A program made the translations under genes and the position numbers. A model generated the notes under the pieces. It did no database searches, was not told the origin of the DNA, and was given only the letters and a program-made list of their open reading frames with translations. Below are positions 38,915 to 50,371 of a stretch of DNA of 64,000 nucleotides, in pieces. Positions within the stretch are counted from its first letter, which is position 1. Every line of letters starts with the position of its first letter. Source of the DNA: Dipylidium caninum (taxonomy: Eukaryota; Platyhelminthes; Cestoda; Cyclophyllidea; Dipylidiidae); contig QEYB01001179.1 in assembly GCA_017562135.1 (NCBI GenBank), positions 593,001 to 657,000 on the forward strand, in the 5' to 3' direction.

Positions 38915-41397
38915 TTCTACTTTATCATTGGAAATCAATTTCCCTCGTCAACCGATTAAAGCATCGTCCTTGCCGTTGCGCCCATTTGATTGGCTGCAGT
39001 GGAATCCCTTCTTTCTACCCCAGCCTACCGCCACCGGAAGTGTGAGATAAGTGTTAAAGAAGTCCTCTCCTCCCAATTTAAGCATTTCACAGCGCAAGGC
39101 GCATGAGTGTAACAAGATGTTTGTCAAATCAACTCAGAGGTCCTACACACGCCGGTACTTTGCACTGGTTCATTTGGTGAAGAATTTACACAAAATGTAC
39201 TTTTGAATGAGGATCCACCCACCAATGACAAGACCGGCTGAGACCAGGTAAGTGATAAGATGGTAAATTTTCAACATGGCAGCGCACAGCGAGAAGCCAC
39301 GCTTCGTTGTTCTGTTCTGCGGCATCAGGCTGCTCTCAGCTCGGCTTTGTTTGCACAGGCTGCGACGTCTCTCCCTTGTCCTCGACGGTGTCGAGGTGAC
39401 GAGGGGCGATGGACTGCATCGTCGAGACCGACTTCTCGATCGAGTCAGGTATTGGGGCATTGGAATGACGCGATGACAATCAGCGTGTCCGGCCGAGTGT
39501 GGAAATCACGTGGTCTTATTGATTTACATTAAAATTCACCTCCTGTCCAACTTTACATGGGACAGGAAGTGTGGGAGCAGTGGGGGTGATCGTCAATCTG
39601 TCTTATTAAACGTTCAAAATTTGAGTCTACTGACGTTTGACTCTGTGTAGGCTTTAGTGGTTTTATAGCTAACACCTACTTCCGCGGCCTTTTCTTTCGG
39701 ACGACCGGTGATATTAAGGGGAATTTGACCCTCTTCCCTCACTTTCTCTCAGCGCCACCTTCTTGATTGTCAATGTTTGTTTTGATTTCATAATTCCCTC
39801 TTAGGAAGATAAATGATAATGTCTTTGTTGTGTATGAAATTATTTGAGTGTCATTCGGAGAATCCTTGACGGCTTTACTTTCGTGATGTGTTGTTTTCTT
39901 TTCGACGCATCAAAGATGCACCACAACTCGTAATTTGTTAATTCTGTCTGGACTTCCAATGGGCTCTCCAAGTCGGCCGATCTGTCATCGCAGATAGAAG
40001 ATCTTTAAGCGCCAATGAAGACGAAATCGGTTTATAGCATTTCGAAAGCTTATAGTCACATCTACGCTCACTTTTACTCCCCCATTTCGCCAGTGATGGT
40101 TAACTCAACATGCAGCGAAGATGCTTAGTTACTACTCTGTGCCTGCTGCAAGACAGCAGTCATCGAGACAAAACGAGGAATAGCGGAAAGCAGGGTAGGT
40201 TTATGAAAAGACTTATCGAGTGCACGTAGACTCTTCTGTGGAATGAAGGACGGGGTTAGACGTATTTCTTCAATTTTTTAAGGATTTGGGCTTCTAGATC
40301 TAGCGATTAGCCTTTCATGTAATGGGTAATGGGACAGTGTTTCGTAGGGATAAACGATGGTAATGAATGACTCCCAAAACTACATGTTTAGATCAACAAA
40401 GGTGGTTGGAATGCAATAGTGGGGAGTGTAGGCTTCTGTTGTCGTAGTTCTATTCGCCCGAGCGTCTGATACTACACTGGACGCTTAAAGGGATAGCATA
40501 GGCGAAAGAAAAGGGAAAGTCGGTATTTCGTCACCTGATAACTGAATGTCGGACGATGGGTTTGCATCACAATGCGCGAAGTACATGACAGGTCTTCTAG
40601 TATCTGAATATAAAGCGGGTGCATGGTTTTCGCAGTGCAGTCAAAGAACGGGCATAAAATTGAGTGGACACAAGACTTAGTAAGCATGTGGTCATTGGCG
40701 ATGTTTGAGTGGATTAGTTCTGTTATGGGGAGGGTCCATGTGGCCATTCGATACTTATGTTCGATACACATAAGAACATCGTCTTTTTTAGTTAAATAAA
40801 AATTCCGCGTTTAAAAAGAGTTTACAAACACAATAAAAATATCTAGCTTTTTAGTTAAATATGTATACTTTATATTAATGGAGGTCTGAGCCATTTTTTA
40901 TTAGCTTAAGAAAGCTTTGGTAAATGTGACTAAGTCAGTGTTTAGTGCTATCAACACAAGGTTATTGCCAAGGTTCTAGGTTCACCAATGCGCTTATTGG
41001 TCCATCTTTTTGGTCTGTTTTGAGTTTGTTGTTGCTGTGGGTGCGATAACCGGAAGTAATTTGCCCTGTATTTTAGTCTAAATTATCATAATGATCCGTC
41101 GACGATCCAAATACTTCTTACGAGACTTTTTATTACATTGCTTTGTTCCTAGAATCTGCTGACTTCATTCGTTAGATTTCGATTCTGGATATTCAAATGT
41201 ATTCTCAATTTATTCATCACTAAAATCTCTTTACCATTCACTCCCTCGATGCAAAATATTACCTATGACTGCGTGACTTTTTTCCGCTTATGGTGCCACT
41301 TTATGTTGCAAACACTTTATTTTTTTCTCTTTTATTTAGATTGAGCTTTACCATGCCCTCATACGCACACTCTCTAAGTCTTCTTTGGTCATATAGG
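38915..41397. other. Long interval without a supported gene
   Basis: About 2.5 kb. A minus-strand ORF at 39170-39460 ends in a hydrophobic helix, but has no family resemblance and I do not call it. The rest is AT-rich with no usable ORF. It should contain the lectin gene promoter and the 5' region of the CUB gene. Confidence 0.4.
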
Positions 41398-44300
41398 ATG
41401 CTTTCGCTTTTCCTTTTGGTCTTACCCTCTCCAATCTATTCAAGGACAGAGCTGGGTAAATCCTCCTCCCCATCAGTTCTCTAATCCTTTGTTTTAGTTA
41501 ACGCCGTAGAATGCTTCCAAAACCCTTCAAAACCCTATTCGTTTTGACAGTATCGTTTTATTCAGTCAGGGTGCTCGTGGTACCACCAAGTGTTTTCTTG
41601 AATCAACTTATCCTAACGATTACTTGAGTGTTCGAATCAATAAATTGGATTTAAAGGGTGATTGCCCTTCTTTCTCCATTTCTGAATATTCTACTCTCAC
41701 AACCTACAATATCCCCGAGACGGAGAACTTTCCTTCTATCGATGTAAAACAACCCAGTGATGTTAATCAACTGGTGAGCCATTTTTAATCTACGCTTACA
41801 ATTTGATACCTCGTCGAATTCTCGAATTACTTCTATTTTCTTTGTTACAATTTATACTTGGTTTGTTTGATTGCGTCTAACTTTAACATTTTTTGGAGTT
41901 TGTGTTGCTAATAAGGTCTTATCGACCAGAGGCTCTTTATCACAGACCGTTAGTCCGCCACATAGTTTTGAAGAATATGTTATTCGAAAATTAAATTATT
42001 CCTTAATGACTACATCCCATTTGTTTTCGGAGGCTTTTTGATGTTAAAAGAGTATACTTTTCCTCGAGGATAAACACACTTTCCCATTAAATTTATCTGG
42101 CCTGTGCTCTCATTACTATCGAGTTGCGCATTTGCTAATAAATATTTTCCATTCGCTTCCCGCGTCGTTAATCGCCTCTCATGAGTCTTCGTCTAAAAAC
42201 AACAAAGAATGTCGTTAAGATGTCGTGCAGGAAGTGTCTCACGCGCCCACTTTACCATTCTTGTCTCACTCATCCTCAAACAAAGCGTACTCGAACGCCC
42301 ATTTGGCGTCGACCTCACTCTCAAAAGTCTACTTTAGTCCACACTCACCTGCATGCCATCCTCTACTTTGACTTTTGTTATTCATCTCTAAACACGTTAA
42401 CCGCCTCCCTGTGCTTGTATCACGCATGCCCTGGTGCTGTCGCCTGCCATAATGATTAATTGTGTCTGACCTGCTGTAAATCACGCAAGCAAAATTTATC
42501 ATTTGCGGGTCAGATGTGGCGCTACCTTTGATGTATGCCAGGACTGTGATTGTCTGAATTTCATTCCTCTTGAAATTTAAGAGTTGCCATTTGATTTGAA
42601 CTCCTTTTTCGTTGGTGTTTATCGTTGGTCGATTTTAGTCCTCATTTCTTTTGGGTCCTTGCCGTCTATCTCATTTCTCTGTCTTCCGGTTGAATAATCC
42701 GAGATGTTGAATCGCTTGTCTTAAGTCGTCTTGTCCAATTTCCTTTTCATAATATTCATAGTTCGAAGTAGGAGTGAACCATTTTGACATGCCAGTACAC
42801 CGAACAGCTTACAATCTGTAGTGGCTATTTCTTCTCCCTAAGTTTCTCACAAAATTTTCCGAAGACGAATGGGTCCTCTTGGCGACATTTGACTTTCTAT
42901 CAGACGACAGTGCTACTATAACCGTATCTGGTGACATTCGCAACTTCCTGCTTATTACATCTTGTCATTCCCCCAGGTCGTTGTCACCTGTCACGACAGC
43001 GCAGCATTTGTCAATAAGGTGATTCAAACCTCGATGCCTGGTCGAAAGTTGATGGTAACATTTGAGCCATCAACTTTTGAGGAGGGGAATAGCTTCGAAA
43101 TTACTGTCACTCCATTCTGTAAGTTGCCTCTATCCATTTGATTGCAGTCCTGATTTCTTTTTCAGGGTTTCTCGGGGACTAATTTTTTGTGCAGTGTATC
43201 TCCCCCTTATTTAATAATGTAGAGAATAAAACTAAGTGTAGTCGGAATGTTTTTCTGTTGGCGAAAAACGTTTACTATAGAAGTCCTACATTTTATTCGA
43301 CAAGATGATTCCCCTCGTTTTTATCACCTCTCGCCACCGTATAGACCGTTGTTGCATCCCCTTTTTTTAAAATCCTTCTATTTTACACTGAAAAACTTTT
43401 CCGAACACGTTTTCTCTTCGTCCACATTGTTAAACTTTCACACGACGACAAGAGATAGTGTGAATGAGGTGGAGTAGGAGGTCACAGTTCAAATTCACCA
43501 TCCCTAACTTTTTCCTGTGTCATTTGTTCCAGCATGAAGCCGGGTGTTATTGCGTTGAAGGATCATTTTCTCTTAATTGATCAAGAGAGTCTTTTTTTGC
43601 CAACTCTTGTTTCATTCGCCCTAGTTGTTCACGGCATGGTCAAATCCAAACCGTTCACAGTGTGCGATTCCTGAGAAATCGCTCCAGGTCTAGGCGTCGG
43701 AATAGGAGCTTCTCTGGGCGAAGGTTTTCGGTTTTTTTGTACAGGTTTATTGTTATGGCAGCTACTTCTCATCTGCAGTTTCATTTCTTTGCAAAAACAG
43801 AACCGTTTCATGCCGTGACAAAAGGGAGTCGCGCTGACTGTGTGCCGTTGGTCGAGTCTCCTCTTTGTCAATTCGTGCGGAAGCCTAAACACACTTCCCC
43901 TGCGATGAAGAAGACCTCCACCTCTAAACCATGGGGAAACGGTCTGTGGTGAAAATTCCCTAATAGTTTGATGAGGATCTGAATCCACCATCGTCCCCCG
44001 GGTATTATCATCTAATTTCAGAGGTCGTTTCTTTCGTTCAACGTCTTCGAAATTCCTTTTTCTTCACTTTTAGACCTTCCAAATCATATATAAAATCCAT
44101 TTAGTTTTGGTACATCGGCGTAAGTGTCGTTAGTTGTTTTGCCTATTTCGTTTGCCCTCACTCCTTGACGTAGATGTCCTTCTTCTGTCGTTTCCCCTAA
44201 CATCTTCCCTCCTCACTAGAAAACGATTATTTTGACCGAAAAATAAAATTTGCAACTTTCGTTTTGACTGGACCGTTTCTCCACTCAAGCTGACTGTGAA

Positions 44301-47300
44301 CAGGCAGATCGGGGAAAATTCTGGTTATTTTGCGATTTACCTTATATAAGCGACCCATCTGTCACTCATAAATTCACATTTTTCACGACATCTTCCAGCA
44401 TCATTTCATCATCCATCTTCCTTGTGTGGCAACGGTTAATAACATTGCCGTCTTCTGTTTACTTTGTGTTGACGTTGTTGATTTGAATATTTGTTTCTGT
44501 GGTCCCTTCCGCCCAAAATTCCACCGACGCCGATGGCTATCATGGCAGCATTTGGGATGACATTTTGGCCGATTTGATCCCATCTGACCGTCCATTAGTC
44601 AGCTTTTTGCGCCCATGTTCCACCAACGATACTACTATGCCAACCGCTGTTAGTAGCCATGGCGCCCCTATTGAATATGTATGCAAGCAGGGCTGCCATT
44701 CATTTATTTAGGTGGGGTCCACGCCGTTTTAAAAAGCTAATTTCGTTTAAATCAGTTTCCCTTTGTAATGTAATCACCGCTGCAATTCATTGAGTTGCTT
44801 CTCTCACAATCCACAATTAACTACTACTGCGTCCCGTAATTTGGTATAGAATTTGATATCCCAACGGGCGGCTTTGAAATGCTCCACCTGGTTGAACTGC
44901 CTTTGGACATGATGAGGTGTGGCGCTTCATTTACAATCGCCTCTTTCCCCCACCTCCGCCAATCAGACGTGGAGGAGGTGATTCATCGGCTTCTGATTGG
45001 CTGCTTATGGCAGCCTGTGAACTTGATTGGCCCATCGAACCTTGACCTCTGTGGCCACTACGGCCGATTGTACAGGCCTGCAACTAGAGTGCGGTGCAGA
45101 CATTCTCTTGTAACACGCCTCGTTTATTACTCCTCCCTTCATTATTGTCGGGCAGAGATGGACTAGGGCACTTTGGCAATTACAGAACCCACTTCCCTAG
45201 CCGATTTAGTCGGTGCCTTCCAGCTTAGTCACTGTTGCTTCTTCTAAATTCTTCACACTGGATTTATGGGCCCTAAGAGGCGCGTTCGATTCGCATTTTG
45301 TGGTCTTCTTGTGAGCCCCTAAATTGGGAGGTGGTGTTGCACACCCTCTTACGACCGTTTGGATAAATTTAATTGGGTAAGAATGTTCATCCGATTGGTT
45401 ACATTCCACTTTGTTGTCAGACTAGCCAATGAGGTGCGCTTCTATGCTGGAATATTAGAAAGAACCGAATAAACACGCGACTTTGTTTGAATCGAGCGAA
45501 CTGCGTTGTCTATCAGTAGCGCGCATGTGTGTCCACTTAGATAATTGCAAATTTATATTCTGTTATAATAAGAAGCGTAACAATGACTGATTACAAGCTG
45601 GCGTTGCTGTTTCCTTTGTCTTGCACTTTCTACATGCTTCTTCATGTAATTATTTGAACTTTTAGACCTGGGAAACACATTCAGTTGTCCCGGCCGAACA
45701 CTTCCGTTGCTTCAACACCCGAGATCACTGCATCCCCGATAGCATCACTTGCGATGGTGTTGACAATTGCTTTGACAACTCGGACGAGTCAAATTACTTG
45801 TGTACGTCATCATCAGAATTAGGTTTTATCTCAATAGAAGCGGTCCCCTCTTTCTCCTTCAGGTCGGTTTTTTGCTTCCTCGTTGTAGGCACTGGACGAA
45901 TAGGCGATCTGCCCTTGCCACTCTTCATCATCCTCATCATCGGTGAGTCGCAAGGTCTTCTGTCCCATTAACGCGAAAGTCCATGTCCCCTCAGATCCCG
46001 GTCTCCGCATCCATCTTTTTCCCTTTTATCTGAGTAACCAAAAAAACTTTCTCTCCTCTGCACCTCGACCATATCGTCTGTTGCAGTTCAACCCGACAAC
46101 GGCCGATGGCAACGTGACTTGCCTTTTTAAGCTTAAAACTCCTCGCCTGCGTTTGTGTGTGTGTGTGCTTTCCTTTTTCGGTTTAGTTAAAAAGTAAAGT
46201 GCAGTTGCGTTTGTGTACTGCGCCGAAACAGGGTCAAGATTTTGTGGGAAATTTACTTTGAACTATTTCACGGTTATTCTATTTCTCTGGGCGTCTCCGG
46301 GGCAGGAGGGGTTAAAAGGTTATCAAAACACCCCGTTTCTTTTCCCATAGCAGATGAAGATGTCGTTTTTATCAACCCTTCCCTCACCTCATATCCCTTT
46401 TTATTGTTTATTTCGGATTTTCGTTTCTTTGGATATCACTACTTCGGGGGATTAAATCGCAGAAGGAGGTTAATTAGGCGTTAATTCTGGGCGTCACCTA
46501 TATGTGACGGACGTCTTTTGATCGACCACTAACTTCGATAGCAGATTTCAGACTCGAAAATAAACCGACCGTATCTCAAATGTTTGAATCTGTCTTTCCT
46601 ACCGGCTTCACAATGCCGAACACCCCCATTATTGAGCTCGGACGGAAGTGAAACATCCTCTTCTTCCTCCCGGCAATTGCCTCTTGCCCATTTCGTGTAT
46701 TTCCCCACAAGAGCGGATTAACTCACACTAAATGGGGGATAAAAGGAGGGGAATCTTCACAAGCCCCAAATCTACCCCCTCCTTAATCGTAGGGGATAAT
46801 TTAGTCAAGTGGAAGATACGCGGTGTCTGAGAGAATCGGGAATGTGTGAAGGCATTAAAAAGTTATTTTTTCGCCTCCCTAGTTGCAATCCTCATCCTGG
46901 TGGCTCTGATCACCGGCGTGACCATCTACATTCGCAGAAGACAGGCACGAAAACAGCTGAAGAAGCCTGAGTAAGTTTTGTGAAGGAGGGTCAGGGGCGG
47001 GAGATTGGCCCGCCTCCTTCCTCATTGGCCGCTTTAAATTTAGTTAGCTTTAACGAGCTGTTGTTTATGTTTCTCACTTCTCTCCTCAGGTGCATCGATA
47101 TGAATATTATTCAGGGCCAGACGTCGGCTCAAGAACGTAAGTTTATTTGGCGTTTGTGTTGAAATGGGACGAAATGAATAGGTGCCCAGGCCATTTACAT
47201 CCCTTGGCCCATCCGTCGCGCCTTTCATCGAAATCTTTAGTGGTTCACTTCCTCAGCCCTTGTTTGTCCCCTCTCGTGCGACGTCGCACGCATCCCCTCA

Positions 47301-47720
47301 CATCGAGTCGTCTAACAACCGACCAGCCCGTCCGCCCGCCCGCCTTTCTGTTTGGTGTCCGTCGTTCCACCCATTTTCCACAGCCCCCCCTCCGCCCACC
47401 TCTTCATCTACTCGCCCCCTCACCGATCCAATCCACGTCTAACCCCTCGTCCAACGGCCTGGGCGTCCAACCACCCATTCATCCATCCGTCCATCGAACC
47501 CACTTCTCTCCACCCCTCCTTCCACCGACATGTTCATCTGTCCGCTCGTCACTTCATCAACTCGATGAGCGCTGGCATTTCACGCCCAATTCAACGGTCC
47601 ATAAAAGCTGCCCTAACACTAACTCGAGATAGCCTTGTCCTCATTCGGGTGTCCTTGTTCTCTAACTTATTCCTTATCTTTTCAGCTCTGATGCCTCCGC
47701 CATCCCATCAATCGCAATAA
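41398..47720 (+). CDS. Single-pass membrane protein with CUB domain and LDL-receptor class A module
   Basis: Candidate start at 41398 gives a signal peptide (MLSLFLLVLPSPIYS); its junction to the next exon is unresolved. Supported exons: 41510-41773, 42843-42923 and 42977-43118 form a CUB-like domain (STYPNDYLSVRI, DEWVLLATFDF, LMVTFEP). Candidates follow at about 43780-43945 and 44850-44916 (a second CUB-like part is possible). Exon 45666-45801 is an LDLa module: HFRC, CIPDSITCDGVDNC, DNSDES. Its first usual Cys is not in this exon. Exons 45889-45942 and 46883-46970 make the membrane helix (FIILIIVAILILVALITG) followed by YIRRRQARKQLKK. Exons 47090-47136 and 47686-47720 give a short tail ending MPPPSHQSQ. 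The final five exons join in frame. CUB plus LDLa plus one helix recalls NETO-type receptor auxiliary proteins, but I cannot assign orthology. Confidence 0.65.
44958..45001. repeat. Inverted repeat of CCAAT-type motif
   Basis: A perfect 10-bp inverted repeat, GCCAATCAGA (44958-44967) and TCTGATTGGC (44992-45001), spaced by 24 nt, inside the CUB gene. Further CCAAT-type copies occur nearby and elsewhere in the window. Confidence 0.6.
47137..47685 (+). repeat. C-rich low-complexity intron with degenerate CCAT/CCGT units
   Basis: Last intron of the CUB gene. It is dominated by pyrimidine-rich text with loosely repeated CCATCC, CCGTCC and CCACCC units, most regular near 47470-47505. It opens long Pro/Ser/His ORFs in several frames, which I regard as a composition artefact. 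Confidence 0.5.
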
Positions 47721-50371
47721 TCTGCAGCAATTCAATGTAGTTTATTTGATACTCCGCCCGTCGTTCCTCCCTAGTCACTCCCCTCCCCTCGTCTTCAACC
47801 CAGACGAAGCAAATGACTGTTTTACGGGGTTGTCACCCTCCTGTCTCGCCTTAGTCGAGATGAAGGGGACTTGTGTGGGTCGTTTGGTTCCACCCATTCA
47901 TTGCTTTCTACATCCGGATAAGCTCACACACGTCGTTGTTCGGATACTTCGAGGATCATCTGCCCACCCCTTCAGTCATCCATCCACCTAGCGGCCCCAT
48001 GTGACTTCATACCGTTTTTAATAGTCGCCCTCCTCTTCCTCGGTGAATTCGTGACTTATCAGTCCTGTCTGAATACATTGTGCTCATTTTGCTACCCGCA
48101 CAATCCTCTCTGGGCCTTTGGAGCTCTTCCATTTGGCTTTCTTTCGTAGTCGCTGATGGATTAACTTTCTTCTCACCCGATTTTAGGTTTCTGGTAAAAA
48201 ATGTTTACGAATGGAATGGATTTCACATTATTTACCTGTGGGAATTGATTTAGAATACCTCCAGCTTGGTCGCCGTTTTTAAAGTTTGGGAGATGCCAAA
48301 ACATTTAATTCACAGCGCCATTTTGCTCATTAAACGGGGGAATCAGTATGCGCCAAATCGTCAAACAGTTGGGACAGGAGGGTGTCTTTTAGCGAATGGA
48401 GAATGATTTTCAACTCCCCTGACCCTTTAAGCGAAGATTTAGTGTGGACTGGGGTGCTCACCTTCACTCTTTAATTTCGATATGGCTGATCATGGATATC
48501 AGTCGTCGGAGATGGCGGATTGTTTGAGCCAACCCAGGAGCCCTTTTTTGCCGCAACATTTCCTCATTGGTTGTTGGCGGCGGAGTTTGACCAATGGGCT
48601 TTCGAGTGCCTCTGATCAATCCAACCAATCAGCGTTTTGGCCGCTTTTTCAACCTTTGGCTTTCCTTGCTTGCTTTGAGGTACACTTTTTTCTCAGCCTT
48701 AAGTTTGTACGTATAGATGTGCGAAGCGAATAATGGTTCGTGACTTCGAGACTTCGTACGAATTCCATGACATGTATTAAACTCCAAACGACCCGCTGAA
48801 CACGATCTACTTCTGTGGTATTTCACTTTAAGAAGGGTAGTTTAATCTCCGAAAATCGAATTTTTTTCGCTAGAATCCAAAGAGAACATCACGGTTTTAA
48901 AGTACGAAGAATTAGGCGGGACATTAACGACTTCCGCACGCATGATCCATTGTCCTATCCCTGTACCTGCTCCTTCGGCAACGGGAAACCCAGGTCATTT
49001 GAGATTCCCCGTTGGTCACAGAAGCCTTGACTGAGTCTAATTGAGAGTATAAATGGCGGACAATGTGGAGTACTCAATGATGTCTCAAAACGGAATCACA
49101 GATGTGCTATTGCCAACACTCCGTTCGAGAGGATGGAGCGAATGCTTAGCTCTTTGCACACTTGGCACCCTCGTATGACACAATTGCACAAGTTGACTGA
49201 GTCTAGTGAATTATTACGAGCAGAAACTGCCGAAATCCCGCAGTTCGAGCTCATGCCAAGCGATTTGAGGGTCTCTCCCCAAGGCGCACTTCCGCACCAT
49301 TTAAGTAGTAAGTGAAGTCAAGTTGGAAGGTTCTCACTTTCCTTGGAAGCGTAGCACTCCGTGAGTGGTCAAGTCAACTGAAAAAATGTGTACAAACCGG
49401 AAGAGATAAGAGAAAACCATAACGAGGTGGAGCCGGGGAAAACCCCGTCGCACGATAACTTCGGAGCTGAGACGAACAACACTTTTCCGTGACCAGGGTT
49501 TGACAAATCGCCTCCCGCATTCGAATTTCTCTTGTCGTGCACGTGTGCCCCAGGCGGTGCCACGGACTCCGAACGAATGGCGGTCGAGAGTCCTCGCAGC
49601 GGTCAGAATAACCGGTCGACGCTCCGCTCTCTTCCCCCTTCGCCCATCGCACTCGGTGGGACTGTCTTTCTTAGCCCGATGCAACACTCACTCTGCTGCC
49701 CCACTGACCCGAATGCGCGCAATGAGGCTCGGAGGGAGGCGACGGGGCCTCGTCCGTCCACGCCCACCTGCTCCCATGCCGAGTGCCGCCGGAGGTTGAT
49801 CAGTTGCGGCGTCGGTCATGCTCCCCTTGTGCGTTAGACGGGCTCGACACAGACCACATGTTGTTTTTAGTCTTTCCTCTCAAATCAACGGGAGACAAAC
49901 GGGCGAGTGTGGGTGGGAGGGCAGGTGGGAGTAAATCTTTCTGCCGGGGGGGGGGAGGGGGGGCAATCAAAAGAGACGCAAATAAATTTGGATTGCCAAA
50001 TTCGGGCTTGGCGTCTGTTTGTTGACCAGTTGGTCGTCAGAGTAATTGTTGTAGACTTCGGGGCGGGGCGGAGGTGGGGACGGGGGGGAGGGCGGAAGGA
50101 AGACAGGGGAGGGAGGCTGTCGTCTGACTTCTCAATCTCCAACCTCCCACTCTTGGCAGTTCTCCCAGCTCAAAGTCACCTCGTTGAAACAGCCCGGACG
50201 CGGGCAGTGAGTGTCCGACAGACGACGGAGGACTGGAGATGGCGGACGGGCGGGGCGGCAGTCGACTCGAAAGGGGACTCACAAGGGTGGACGAGATGAG
50301 CGCGCATAACCGGGGTGGCGGACTCAAAGAGGCGGCGTCGGCGGGGGGGGGCAGTGAGCAAGCGGCCCGCC
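47721..50371. other. Interval downstream of the CUB gene and of the coiled-coil gene
   Basis: About 2.6 kb holding the 3' ends of two convergent genes. It moves from AT-rich to strongly GC-rich after 49.5 kb. An ORF at 48482-48733 (+) and several near 49.5-50.3 kb look like composition effects; no gene is supported. Confidence 0.4.
49946..49963 (+). repeat. Poly-G tract
   Basis: Near-continuous run of G (one A interruption) in a GC-rich stretch, a possible quadruplex former and an assembly risk. Confidence 0.7.

Noticed and set aside
39170..39460. Minus-strand ORF with Arg/Ser-rich start and a C-terminal hydrophobic helix
   Set aside because: No family resemblance, no neighbouring exon and no clear promoter or poly(A) signal. 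It could be real but cannot be supported.
47147..47720. Long Pro/Ser/His-rich ORFs in three plus frames
   Set aside because: They arise from pyrimidine-rich low-complexity intron sequence; all frames are open at once.
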